Source: Melastoma dodecandrum (lineage: Eukaryota > Streptophyta > Magnoliopsida > Myrtales > Melastomataceae). From it: a stretch of 64,000 bases of DNA. Position numbers and translations under genes: made by a program. This document shows positions 44,635 to 55,308 of this stretch, piece by piece; within the stretch, counting starts at the first letter, position 1, and each line of letters starts with the position of its first letter. Location of the stretch: positions 1,054,001 to 1,118,000 of the forward strand of contig JARUPY010000434.1 in assembly GCA_029817715.1 (NCBI GenBank). The letters are read 5' to 3'. The notes below the pieces were generated by a model. That model had not been told where the DNA came from and made no database searches. It was given only the letters and a program-made list of their open reading frames with translations.

Positions 44635-45263
44635 ATTTTTCTCTATTTCAGGGATACTTCAAGTCCATTGCTAAGGACTATGCATGGTACTTAGATAGTG
44701 GTTGCTCGAGGCTCATGTCAGAAGATGTCTCCTTATTCTCTACAGGGTTTTTTCAGGATGATGGTGGTGTCACCTTTGGTGACAATGGAAAAGGGATGGT
44801 TAAAGGAACATGAACTATTTGCTGTTCTAACTCCCTCCATTGAAGGAGTTCTTTATGTTAAAGGCCTTCAGCATAAAGGTTATCGCGCTTCTTCGATGAA
44901 AGAACATGTAACGTTTCACGAGATGATGTTACTTGCTTCATTGGAGAACGTAAGAAAAACATCTATATCCAATCATTTAATAATATCTCCGCTGGAGAAA
45001 ATTGTACCATGTCTGTTGAGGACGAGACTACTCTATGGTGTAGAAGTTTGGGACATGGAAACTACAAGTTGTTGTCTAAACTAGCCAAAAAGGAGCCCGT
45101 TAAAGGCTTACCTAAAAAAATAAAGTTCAACAATAACAGGTTTGCAAGGCTTATTCAATTGGCAAACAAACAAAGGTATCCTTTAAAAGTAAAATTCTGG
45201 TTTCAAGCAAGGAACTGCTTGAATTACTTCATATGGACTTATTTGGTCCAACAAGGACACAAG
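44635..45263 (+). pseudogene. Protease and pre-integrase region of element D
   Basis: AWYLDSGCSRLMSED carries the copia protease Asp-Ser-Gly. After a stop near 44812, frames give FAVLTPSIEGVLYVKGLQ and then LGHGNYKLLSKLAKKEPVKGLP, part of the integrase zinc-binding region. The integrase sequence HMDLFGPTRTQ is reached just before the insertion of element C at 45264. Confidence 0.8.
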
Positions 45264-46053
45264 TGATGCCGGGACAGCAAGGAATAGATGATTCCAATAC
45301 CGAAACGCTGGGGAACGTCACTATGCGTATGGAATGGAGTGACGTGGGAATGGTCGGAAGGGTAGATAATGAAACGGAATGGCTAAATGGATGGGTATGA
45401 AAGGATAGTTTGAGAACAACCACTACAGATACAGAGACACCACCGTGAAAGAAGACTCGGATAGAACTTGCCTGTCACATGGTTACAGACACACCACCGT
45501 GAGTAAGAACGAGGGCGAGGAACAACATGGGAGATACAGATGCACCACCATCGGTTGATACACCCTACTCAATTTGCACTTGGAAATTCACCAAATGAAG
45601 AGCGAGGTTGGAAGAGAATCAACTCCTTCGGATAGAAAGACAAAAGTCTAGTCTTGGTTTAAAAGTCTGAATCAAAGTTGTTTTCAATCCTTACAAAGCA
45701 AGGGCTTATATAGGCTGCCCATAGGAAAGACAATAAAGGAAACGAAATAAAAGATCAGAGAAATAAAATAAAATAAAAGTTTGGATCAGAAGATAAGGAA
45801 GGGAAATATATTATTTCCTTCCGACAAAATCTAAAAAGCTGGTGGAGCAGGGTAGTGGAGCAGGCGCGATCCTTGGGCTGCAAGTTGTCAAACGAACCAT
45901 CAGATCGTAGCGTCTCTTGGTTGTCCGTCACCTGAGAGTCGTGTCGCTCGGTGCTCCTCTCGTCGCCTCGCTTACTCGATGACAAGCAAGTTGAGGCCTC
46001 CAATAGGCGACGATGGCTGAGGTGTGGACGAAGCGATGACCGTCCTTGTATCA
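45264..46053 (-). mobile_element. 3' LTR of element C
   Basis: Minus strand TGATACAAGGACGG..CATCA. TATATAAG (45705-45713) is a fitting TATA box. The first ~80 bases on the minus strand also encode the end of the pol frame. Confidence 0.9.
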
Positions 46054-47161
46054 TCATCCCCTTGTAAAAGAGCGTTTGTCCTCAAACTCATATGGTCATC
46101 GTCTTCGTAGGGAATGGGGTCCTTCACAATGAAAGTGGCAGAAACTCCATACTCTCTAGGAAGATCAACCTTGTAAGAATTGTCGTTGATGCGCTCGATG
46201 ATCTTGAAAGATCCTTCTGCTCGAGGCATCAGCTTGTTCTTCCTTTTTGTGGGGAATCTTTTCTTCCTCAGATGAATCCACACTAAGTCTCCTGGCTGTA
46301 AAACATTTGCTCTCCTCCTGCGATTTGCTCTTTCCTCATATCGAAGGTTAGCCTTCTCAATCTGAGCACGAATCTTCTCGTGGAGCAATCTCATCTCCTT
46401 AGCGCGCCCTTCGACATCTCGGCTGACTGTCTTCGCACTTGGTAAAGGCATTAGATCAACAGGAATTATAGGATTGAGGCCATAGACTACCTCAAAGGGT
46501 GAGGACGTGGTTGTTAAACTCGGGGCTCTGTTGTAGGCGAACTCAGCATGAGCAAGCTTCACATCCCAATTCTTCTGGTTCTTCGAGACCAAGGTTCGAA
46601 GAATTGCAGTAATGGTTCGATTAACAACCTCTTTCTGTCTGTCGGTCTGCGGATGGTACGTCGTGCTAAAGACAAGCTTAGTTCCCAACTTGTGCTACGA
46701 CATCTTCGAATAGTAGCTTAGGAACTTCCCATCGCGATCTGATACATCGACTTAGGTACTCCATGTATCCTCCGCACTTCTCGAAAATATAAATCTGCTA
46801 CGTTGGTTGTATCGTCTGTTTTCTAGCATGTAATGAAGTGTGCAATCTTCGAGAATCTATCGACCACAACCATGATCAAATCCTTCCTCCGCTGCGTCCT
46901 GGACAGTCCCAACACAAAATCCATACTCACATGTTCCCATGGTCGCTCGGAGTATACACTACTTGGGGTTGGACTCGGCTCTTCGCCTGGTGGCAGATAG
47001 CACATCTCGAGATAAGACTCATCACTTGCTTCTTCATTTGTAGCCAATAGAAATTCTCCTGAAGCATCGATAATGTCTTGTCGACTCCAAAATGTCCGAC
47101 GATTCCTCCTCCATGGACTTCTCGAATGTGTAGCTCTCACTTCGAACTCCTGGGAATGCAC
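45972..47161 (-). pseudogene. Integrase of element C, reading into the 3' LTR
   Basis: 47161-46823 carries a zinc-finger remnant, then [18 protein letters not shown] (first Asp) and [12 protein letters not shown]. The middle is broken at 46690-46820. 46688-45972 resumes with TTYHPQTDRQKEVVNRT; the catalytic Glu is within QKEVVNRT. It ends with the C-terminal domain NVLQPGDLVWIHLRKKRFP, INDNSYKVDLPREYGVSATF and DPIPYEDDDHMSLRTN. The frame passes through the PPT and ends 27 codons inside the LTR at 45972. No chromodomain is evident. LTR overlap is known for CRM elements. Confidence 0.85.
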
Positions 47162-47421
47162 AACTTAGAGTAACGAAAGGGAAATCCATTCACCTGGTGG
47201 AATCGATCAATCGCCTAAGTGCTGCATTGGGTGAACACTCCTCGAAAATCTTTGTCGCCCTTATATAGATCCCTCAGGTACTCGAAACCAATGAGCTTGG
47301 TTTCCATTGGGGACAGCAAAACCATCATCCTTGAAAGAGCGTCAACAACTACATTCTTCGCTCATGGTTTATGCTTGAGCTCAAAAGTGAAAGATTAAAG
47401 GAACTCTACCCATTTTACATG

Positions 47422-48480
47422 TCACCGGCTGAGTTTGTGCTGACCATTGATGCACTTGAGAGCTTCATGATCGGTGTGTAGCACGAACTCTATAGGCAGC
47501 AGGTAGTGGTTCCACGTCTCCAAAACTCGGATGATAGCTAGGAGCTCCTTGTCGTACGTTGAGTAGTTGAGTTTCGCACCATTGAGCTTCTCGCTAAAGT
47601 AAGCGATGGGTCTCATTTCCTGCACAACATCCTCCTAGTCCAACTCCGGATGCGTCGCATTCGACTTCGAACATCCTCGCAAAGTCAGGTAAGACGAGAA
47701 CGGGTGCTTCACTTAGACACTCTTTCAATCGCTCGAAACTAGCTTGTGCGGCTGACGTCCACTCAAACTTCTCTCCTTTTAGACACTCAGTGAGAGGGGC
47801 TGCGATCGAGCCCTCGAATGAATCTCCTGTAGAACGACGCTATGCCATGGAAGCTACAAACATCGTGGAAACTCCTTGGCACTGGCCACTCCCTGATCGC
47901 TTCGATCTTGCTTTTATCAACCTTGATTCCTTCGCTTGACACTACCAAACCAAGGAATACTACACTGGGTTAGAAGAACTCACACTTCTTGAGATTCTCG
48001 TACAGCTTCTCGTTACGAAGTGTGCGAAACACTTTGCGAAGGTGCTCAACATGCTCGTCGAGACTGCAGCTGTAGATGAGAATGTCATCGAAGTAGACAA
48101 CCACGAACTTCCCCATGAATGGTTGCAAGACATGGGTCATTAGTCACATGAATGTGATGGGTGCGTTAGACGAACCAAAGGGCATCACCAACCATTCGTA
48201 CGGCCCAAACTTGGTTTTGAAGGCCGTCTTCCACTTGTCACCTTCCTTCATTCAGATCTGGTGATAGCCACTTCGCATCTCTACTTTTGAAAACACCTGC
48301 GCTTAACACCTGCGCTTCGTGCAACTCATCCAACAAGTTGTCTAGTCGAGGAATTAAGAAGCGATACTTTACCGTTATCTTGTTGATCGCTCGACTATCC
48401 ATGCACATTCTCCATGTGTCATCTTTCTTTCTCACCAATATAGCTGGAACTGAGCAAGGGCTCAAGCTCTCTCGTACCAA
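47422..48480 (-). pseudogene. RT and RNase H of element C, disrupted
   Basis: 48480-48238 encodes LSPCSVPAILVRKKDDTWRM and AINKITVKYRFLIPRLDNLL. Further RT phrases lie in other frames through 47640-48237, including a YFDDILIY-like box near 48085 and the fingers-palm region around 48170. RNase H is seen at 47625-47422: [34 protein letters not shown] and [12 protein letters not shown] 13-base duplication (AACACCTGCGCTT) lies at about 48291-48316. Multiple stops make it non-functional. Confidence 0.85.
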
Positions 48481-49118
48481 CCTTTATCCAGTAAATCATC
48501 AACCTGCCTTTGAAGTTCTTTCGCTTCCTCGAGATTGCATCGATAAGCTGGTCGGTTGGGTAAGGAAGCTCCTGGAACCAAATCAATCTGGTGTTCAACC
48601 GGTAACTCCTCTGGGAACAAATCCATTAAAGCTTTCGCATGTGGATGTTCCAACAATTGATCCTGGGTTGCTTCGACCAGAACAAAAAAGGAAATATCCT
48701 CACTTTCGCGCATCGCTCGAATCAACTCGATTCGCTTGATCACTTGAGTGGGCGACTGGTTGATAGGTGCTTCGCCTGGCTGGGCGGTTAATGGCATCAA
48801 AATGATCTTCTTTTCGTTGACGCTAATGGAATAGGTATTACGATACCCGTTATGTTGTGCGCGTCGTTCGAATTGCCACGGTCTTCCTAGGAGCAAATGG
48901 CACGCATCCATCGGAATCACATCGCAAATGACTTCATCCCTGTAGCTTTTCCCGATCGAGAAAGGGACTCGCGCTTGTTGCGTCACACGAACATCACTGT
49001 CCTTGCTGAGCCATTGTAGGCGATAAGGATGAGGATGTGGTGCTACGGGCAACTTGAGCTTTTCTATCACGGTTCTAGAGATCGCGTTAGTGCAACTTCC
49101 GCTGTCTACAATCACCAA
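48462..49118 (-). pseudogene. Protease domain and RT leader of element C
   Basis: VIVDSGSCTNAISRTVIEKL has the retropepsin Asp-Ser-Gly, and CHLLLGRPWQFERRAQHNGY is the conserved end of the domain. It continues open to the RT leader (LPEELPVEHQIDLVPGA, NRPAYRCNLEEAKELQRQV) before a frame break at 48462. The internal Met at 49118 is not the true start; the frame before it is interrupted by a stop near 49125. Confidence 0.85.
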
Positions 49119-49124
49119 ACAAAT

Positions 49125-50230
49125 TTAATCCTTAACGGTACACCTGGTATGAAAGATGCACTCACGTTGGTTCTCCTCGCAAACTGGTGTTGCATTTAAG
49201 GCCTTGCAAACGACTAACAACTCTCCTTCGTCCGGATACTCCTCAGTTTTCAATTGATCCCAAATTGGATCTGCATTCTCTTTGAACTCCTCTTCTCCAT
49301 CAGACAACTCCTTGATGACTACATTTCTCCTTGAGGGACACTCCGACGCCATATGTCCTGTTCCTTGACATTTGAAACAATGACGAACAGGATCTCGCTC
49401 GTTCGTCTTAGCTTCAAGCCTAGTAGTCGACGATGGGGTTCTTCTTGGCGTAGTCGTCGGAGGCTTCGCTTGGAAGCTACTCCCCTTGTTGAAAGGCGGA
49501 GCCTTCACAAATGGGCAGGTACTTGACTTCCTCGCTTGCTGCTGCTCAACCTTGTGGGCAAGCGCTCGAACATCGTCAAACGACCAATATTGCTGGAGCT
49601 CTACAACATCCACAATATGTTGCTTAAGTCCTCGAATATAGCTAGCAATAGTTTGCTCGGGGGCTTATTGGACATCACACTCCAGCAAGAGTCTTTTAAA
49701 CTCCCTCGTGTACTCCGACACCGTTGAGAATTGTTGAAGCGACTGCAACTTGAGATAGAGATCTCGCCGATAGTGCTCAAGCAAAAATCTCTTAGTCATA
49801 GCCCTTTTCATTTTTTACCACGTTCGGATCTTATCACGTCCTTCTCTGCGACGTTGATGATTGGTGTTCTCCCACCATAGGCGGGCATAGTTTTTCAACC
49901 GTAACGCTGTCATCTTATCTTTTCGATCCTCGGGCACCTCCTCGGAATCCTTGTCATCCAATCGATGAATTACTCAGGGTCAAGGTTTCTCACAAACTCC
50001 GGAATTTGGACACTGATCGTTTGGGCTCTCCTTTCGAGTCGCCGATTTTCTGGTGACGAACCTCGTTGAGAAACATCATGCAATGGAATCTCTTCTCCGT
50101 CATTGTCTAATCAACTGCGGGAAGGCGATCCATTATGGGTTCATAATGATTGAAGTTGTTGCTAAAGATCAGCGATTTACTGCTCAAGCCGAGCAACGTG
50201 TGCTTCGTCAAGAGTCATACCGTGTCTGAA
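49125..50230 (-). pseudogene. gag of element C, disrupted
   Basis: Upstream frames (50230-49620) carry MTALRLKNYARLWWENT, LLEHYRRDLYLKLQSLQQFS, YTREFKRLLLECDV and a stop, then EQTIASYIRGLKQHIV, typical chromovirus Gag. The 49613-49125 segment has the zinc knuckle CFKCQGTGHMASEC at about residues 79-92 and an acidic tail. It is followed directly by the protease frame. Confidence 0.85.
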
Positions 50231-50325
50231 TCTTTAGGCCATTGACAACCGTGCGCTTTATAACAACTTTGCGCGCGACACAACCTTGCGTTGTACAACA
50301 ACCGTGCGCTTTATGACAACAGTGT

Positions 50326-50337
50326 GCTCTGATACGA
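50326..50337 (-). promoter_or_regulatory. Primer-binding site of element C (tRNA-iMet)
   Basis: TCGTATCAGAGC on the minus strand matches TGGTATCAGAGC with one mismatch, three bases after the 5' LTR end. Confidence 0.8.
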
Positions 50338-50340
50338 AGA

Positions 50341-51130
50341 TGATGCGGGAACGGTAAGGAATAGATGATTCCAATACCAAAACGATGGGGAACGTCACTG
50401 TGGGTGCGGAATGGAGTGATGTGGGAATGGTCGGAAGGGTTGATAATGAAACGGGATGGCTGAATGGATGGGTATGAAAGGATAACTTGATATCAACATC
50501 CACGGATACAGATACACCACCATGAAAGAAGACTCAGATAGAACTCTGCTGTGACACGGATACAAACACACCACTGTGAACAAGAACGAGGGCGATGAAC
50601 AACACGGAGGATACAGGCACACCACCAACGGTTACTATACTCTACTCAATCTGCACTTGGAAATCCACCAAATGAAGAACGAGGTTGAAAGAAAATCCAC
50701 TCATTCGGATAGAAAGACAAAATTCTAGTATGTGTTTAAAAGTTTGAATCAAAGTTGTTTTCAATCCTTACAAAGCACGGGCTTATATAAGCTGCCCACA
50801 GGAAAGACAATAAAGGAAACGAAATAAAAGATAAGGGAAATAAAATAAAATAAAAGATAGGATCAGAAGATAAGGAAGGGAAATATATTACTTCCTTCCG
50901 ACAAGATCTGAAAAGCTGGTGGAGCAGGGTAGTGGAGCAGGCGCGACCCTTGGGCTGCAAGTTGCTAGACAAACCATTAGATTGTAGCGTCTCTTGGTCG
51001 TTTGTCGCCTGAGACTCGTGTCGCTCGGTGCTCCTCTCATCGCCTCACTTACTCGATGACAAGCAGGTTGAGACCTCCAATAAGCGACGGTGGCTAAGGT
51101 GTAGGCGAAGCGACGACCGTCCTTGTATGA
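50341..51130 (-). mobile_element. 5' LTR of element C
   Basis: 790 bases, matching 45264-46053 along the full length. The outer terminus reads TCA on the minus strand (TATGA on the plus strand), changed from the TATCA of the other LTR. Confidence 0.9.
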
Positions 51131-51135
51131 CAAAG
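51131..51135. repeat. Target-site duplication CAAAG (right) of element C
   Basis: The left copy at 45260-45263 reads CAAG. The undisturbed copia integrase sequence around the site would contain CAAAG once, so one A has been lost on the left. Confidence 0.65.
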
Positions 51136-51890
51136 TCTATGAGGTAAGCATTATGGATTAGTTGTTGTAGACGACTTTTCTAGATTCACCTGGGTTAAAC
51201 TTTTAGCTCACAAGAGTGATGTGTTTACAACCTTCGAAACTTTAGTCAAACTGCTTCAAAATGAGAAATGTGTTTCTCTACGAAGCATAAGAACGGTATT
51301 AACCATAATTTCTCAGTTCCATGCACTCCACAACAAAACGGAGTTGTAAACCAAACGAATAGAACCTTACATGACATGGCGAAAACTATATTGCTGGAAA
51401 GTGAGGTTGCTAAAAATCTTTGGGCTGAAACTGTAAGCACAGCTTGCTACATCTCAAACCGTGTCCATTTGAGGATCTCCTTAGGTAAACCGCCATATGA
51501 GTTATATAAAGGGAGAAAACCTAATATTTCATACTTCCATCTATTTGGAAGTAAGTATTATATCTTGAGACCCATAAAAGATGGTGTAGGAAAATTTGAT
51601 GCTCGATTTGATGACGGCATATTCTTATGATATTCTCTCACGAGCAAAGCATATAGAGTCTTTAATAAAAGAACTCTCACAGTTAAACAGACAATCAACG
51701 TTAAAGTTGATGATTCTCCAATACAGGAGGAAGATGTTGAATGAGCAACACAATCATCAACTGTAGTATCAAATGATAAGACACAGCAAATGATTGCTGA
51801 AAGTAATCCGATTCGAAACTCTGTAACAGAGGTACAACAAGTTCCTGCTGCACTCATTGAAAATATTTTTGATGATTTCCAGGATGTATA
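51136..51890 (+). pseudogene. Integrase core and C-terminus of element D
   Basis: Continues D after element C. It gives VDDFSRFTWVKLLAHKSDVF, then an internal deletion removing the second catalytic Asp region. The 51268-51630 segment gives KNGINHNFSVPCTPQQNGVV, RTLHDMAKTILLE, KNLWAETVSTACYISNRV and LFGSKYYILRP. The catalytic Glu falls in NGVVNQTNRT and is changed to Asn-Gln. The frame ends after DDGIFL and degenerates in the linker towards RT. Confidence 0.85.
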
Positions 51891-51947
51891 AATATAGGAT
51901 CGTGTTCACTCTTTATATAAGAAAATGCATCTTATTAACCAAGTCAT

Positions 51948-52200
51948 ATGACTGTTGCATACAGGAGTGTGAACTCGACGTACAACAGTCTGTACTGTGA
52001 ACACTCCGCCTTTATCTCTCAAAAGGAACCTCAAGGCATTGATGATGCGCTTGATGATCCAAATTGGATCCTCGCAATGCAAGAGGAACTAAACCAGTTT
52101 GAATTTAACAAAGTTTGGAGTCTAGCATACTTTTGCTGCATCATTAATAAAATTATCTCTTGCTATGTCTTTCACTTCTTTTCTATATGACAAAAAGGGG
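51948..52200 (+). pseudogene. RT stub of element D with internal deletion
   Basis: Only the first part of the copia RT region remains (LYCEHSAFISQKEPQGIDDA and [18 protein letters not shown]). The sequence then jumps to the region before the PPT, so RT motifs A-E and RNase H are absent. Element E, read at 63100-62960, shows what is missing. Confidence 0.8.
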
Positions 52201-52335
52201 GAGAATGATAATTTGAGGGGGAGCTCTAGCTCTCCGAACAAAGTAAGCAGGTTAGTGCTTACTCTCAGGGGGTGTATTTCAAGCTCTATGTTATATTCCT
52301 TATTTTTTAATTAAAACTTCGTGTTTTGTCATCAT

Positions 52336-52350
52336 CAAAAAGGGAGAGAA
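52336..52350 (+). promoter_or_regulatory. Polypurine tract of element D
   Basis: CAAAAAGGGAGAGAA directly before the 3' LTR. An extra copy-like stretch (CAAAAAGGGGGAGAATGATAA) lies upstream at about 52191. Confidence 0.75.
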
Positions 52351-54779
52351 TATTAACCTTGATTTTTATGATGAGCTTGGGAAGCTATGTTATAAAATCA
52401 TAGCATTGTGTTGCTATAACACTAAGCTTGTTAACCTTAGTTTTGATGATGAGCTTGAGAAGATATGTTATAAAATCATGGCATTGTGTTGTTGTAACAC
52501 TTTGCTTGTCTTTAATGATGAGCTTGAGGAATGTGATGTTGCATTACGGTAAGGTGTCGTTGTAACATTGTGCTTGTCCTTTTATAAACGTGGACTTTTC
52601 CAGAACAAAATATTGAAATTAATTCATATTTCAAATTGGCTAGATAAATTCGATGCTTCAATCATTATATGAATGTCCTAAATATTCTATTTAATTCAGA
52701 ATATATTTTACCATAATCATGGTAGTAAAGCTTCTAATTGTAGAAACTAATCAAAATCCTTTCGATTAATGTCATTCATTAAAAGGAGAAAATATTTAGT
52801 GATGAGCTTGAGCAAAGTGTTGTTGAGCCACAACTAGCGTGAGCAGTGTGTTGCTACTTTACAATATATTGCTACTTTACAATATGTTGCTACTGTCTGG
52901 TTTCGCTTGTCCACTGAATATATGGAAATAAATATTTCCTATTTATATTATATTTCGAGATGTCTAAGTACATTGAATTTGATTTGAGCATTCCAAATCA
53001 TCTTTTTAGGCAACTCAAAATTATAATATTAGCTTTCCAAGTTAAGATTTGGAAACACAATAATTTATTATAAAAGTTTCTGTTCATCTACAGTTAACGC
53101 AGCAAAGAGATCGATCGTCAAATCAAATAATCTTGATTCTGATTTGCCTTTAGTAATTGATCTTATAAGATTATCATTAGGTCATGTGCCTTATAAGACA
53201 TGGAAAAAAATAATCTCATTCGGATGAGATAAATTAATTAAGGGAAGTTACTCTTTGAGGACTTTCCTTCTCAGGCACTGCGACCGTTGAGCATGCATCC
53301 GTTATGATCTATCTGTAGTTTTGGAAACAAATCAAGGGAAACGTCCTAATGAACCTGGGCACTTCCCACGAAGTTTTCCCCCATAAAAATCAGACAAGGC
53401 TCTCATATCAAAAGAATCTGTGTGGACTGTGTGATTTGTGTGAGCTATGTGGTGTCTGTCTGATCTGTGTGATTAGGTGGGGAATGGAAAGTGCTAAGTG
53501 ATCGCTTGATTTCTACCTCTCACAATTACGTGTGAGAATGTCAAGGGTTGTTTGCGACCTTGATCGTCTTGAGAGGGATTGTTTGTCATCGATGCGTTCA
53601 ACGAGCGACTAACGAATCGTCTTAGGGAAGCTAAGTGAATACATGTTTTTATTGCTGTAACCAGTTGCTAATCCATAAACAAGAAGTCGTTCTTGTTATG
53701 TCTTTTCGTGAGGAAGCCATGAACTTACAGAGTTTGTGCAGTTAGGCACGCACTTGCAAGTGCGTACCAGAAGTCTCGTGTCTGCAGTGTAGAGCAAGAG
53801 TTGGGAACGCTGCAAGAGTGGAAAGAGGTCCTCCCGAGTGCAGGGGTATTGTGCAAAAGTCTTGACCTCTTAATTTAGAGGGACAGTAGAGCAAGTTGCA
53901 TGGGAGCCACCGGAGTTGAAAATTCCACCATAGGCACAGGGTGTGCAGTGCAGTGAGTCACGACTGTGGTAACCGTGCATGTCCGAACTGTGTAGGACGG
54001 ATACCCCGACTTTGATATGTGAGAAGTCAGGTTCCACTGGGTGGGGAACCAACCCCTCCTTTTTTTCTTTTATGTTTTAAGTGACTCTCTTTGTGGTTGT
54101 CTCTCTTGTGCCTCTAGACAGGTTCTCATTAAAAGGAGATAAAAGCTGTGTGGAAATCCTCTCTTGTGTGATTAAGTGTTGAAGTATTCATCTGCTGTGA
54201 ATCAGAAACGGGCTGCTACTTGAGAAGTCGTTTTGTCACTAGAAGGAATAATTTTTGTGAGTGTTTATATTCTAACTTCAACGTTATCTTTGTGTTTTGA
54301 TAAACAGGTTTACACTAATGCGAGTGCTGCGTGAGAATCTGTTGAGCTATCAACCGTCGAGCGTGAGCATACATCTGCTAGAAACGAGAAGGTGTCCACT
54401 CAGTGAGGAGTTGGTCGTTGTCCCAGAGGGATCTCCAATTTCTTTAAGAATTCCAAATCTCACTTTGTGAGAAACTGAATGCCTAGTGCAAAAGGCTCAT
54501 TTGTACTCATTATATTTATATTGTAGAATCACATCTACTGTGGAAAGTGTACATCGGTCGATTAAGGTCGAGCTACTATAAACTATTGTGTCCATTACGA
54601 TTGCACAAACACTTGTACGAAAATCTACTTGACCGTATCGTAACGCTTACAACGAACAGATCTCTTCATCTGAGAAACGTTTTGATGTAATATAGCACAC
54701 TTCCTCTTACACTAAGAAAGGGAGAAAAAGTTACAACCACTAATTCACCCCACTCTTAGTGCACTTGAATGATCCAACA
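52351..54779 (+). mobile_element. 3' LTR of element D
   Basis: Starts TATTAACCTTGA (the expected TG is apparently mutated to TA) right after the PPT and ends GATCCAACA at 54779. The first 250 bases repeat GATGAGCTTG(A/G)G three to four times (52370, 52450, 52511, 52801). Homologous to 41310-42973. Confidence 0.8.
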
Positions 54780-54803
54780 TTTTCAATTACCATTTGATTA
54801 TGC

Positions 54804-54830
54804 CTTTGCTTCAATAGTTGCTTGAAACTA
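54804..54830 (-). repeat. Inverted repeat core, right arm
   Basis: Exact reverse complement of 41004-41030. Confidence 0.85.
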
Positions 54831-54872
54831 CCGCTAGACTATTTAGAGACATTAAACAAGTGTATGGCAAAT

Positions 54873-55001
54873 GTGGTGAATCAACATAACTCTAAAATTC
54901 CTTTAACCATTTGATATTTCTTGTTGGAATACTAGAGTGGTGAATCAACATAACTCTAAAATTCCTTTAATCATTTGATATTTCTTGTTGGAATACTAGA
55001 G
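54873..55001. repeat. 64 bp tandem duplication
   Basis: GTGGTGAATCAACATAACTC..GGAATACTAGA is repeated twice in direct succession with one C/T difference. Confidence 0.92.
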
Positions 55002-55124
55002 TTTGCATGATCGACGTGTTTATTCTTTTCTTCATTACTCGATTTTGTGAATTACTTCACTCCTACAACTTCATAATGAGGGCAAAAAATTATTTAAAGA
55101 GTGTCTAATCAAGAAATTCTTTTG

Positions 55125-55308
55125 TAAAAACGTATGAAACTAGTTTCGTAATTTACGAAACGTTTACGAACTGGTTTCGCATTTTACGAACGATTACGAA
55201 ACTCGTTTTGTATTTTTTTTTTTTACGAAATAGTTACGTACTTTACGAAATATTTAGGAACGATTTCGTATTTTACGAACAATTACAAAACTCGTTTCGT
55301 AAACGTGT
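55125..55308. repeat. Palindromic TTTACGAAA / TTTCGTAAA cluster
   Basis: Alternating TTTCGTAA and TTTACGAAA motifs in both orientations, about twelve in 180 bases, interrupted by a T-run at 55211-55223. Pairs such as TTTCGTAATTTACGAAA can form hairpins. Confidence 0.85.

Larger units (their letters stand above)
45264..51130 (-). mobile_element. Element C: CRM-like chromovirus nested in element D
   Basis: Two LTRs of exactly 790 bases each, with a PBS beside the right LTR and a purine-rich tract beside the left. It has minus-strand gag, protease, RT, RNase H and integrase. The host integrase of D reads up to 45263 and resumes at 51131. The TSD is CAAAG on the right (51131-51135) and CAAG on the left, one A short. 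RT phrases (WRMCMDSRAINKITVKYRF) and a pol frame that runs into the 3' LTR fit the CRM clade. All domains carry stops. I estimate the LTRs at about 90-92 % identical, so it is older than G. Confidence 0.88.
41310..54779 (+). mobile_element. Element D: Sirevirus (Ty1/copia), internally deleted, hosting element C
   Basis: A plus-strand copia element with truncated 5' LTR, iMet-type PBS, gag with two zinc knuckles, protease, split integrase, a stub of RT, PPT and 3' LTR. The long LTRs and the CACCCC..CTCTTAGTG motif near the LTR end place it with Sireviruses. RT and RNase H are almost wholly missing. Element C (45264-51130) is nested inside. No TSD can be tested because the 5' LTR is truncated. 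Confidence 0.85.
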
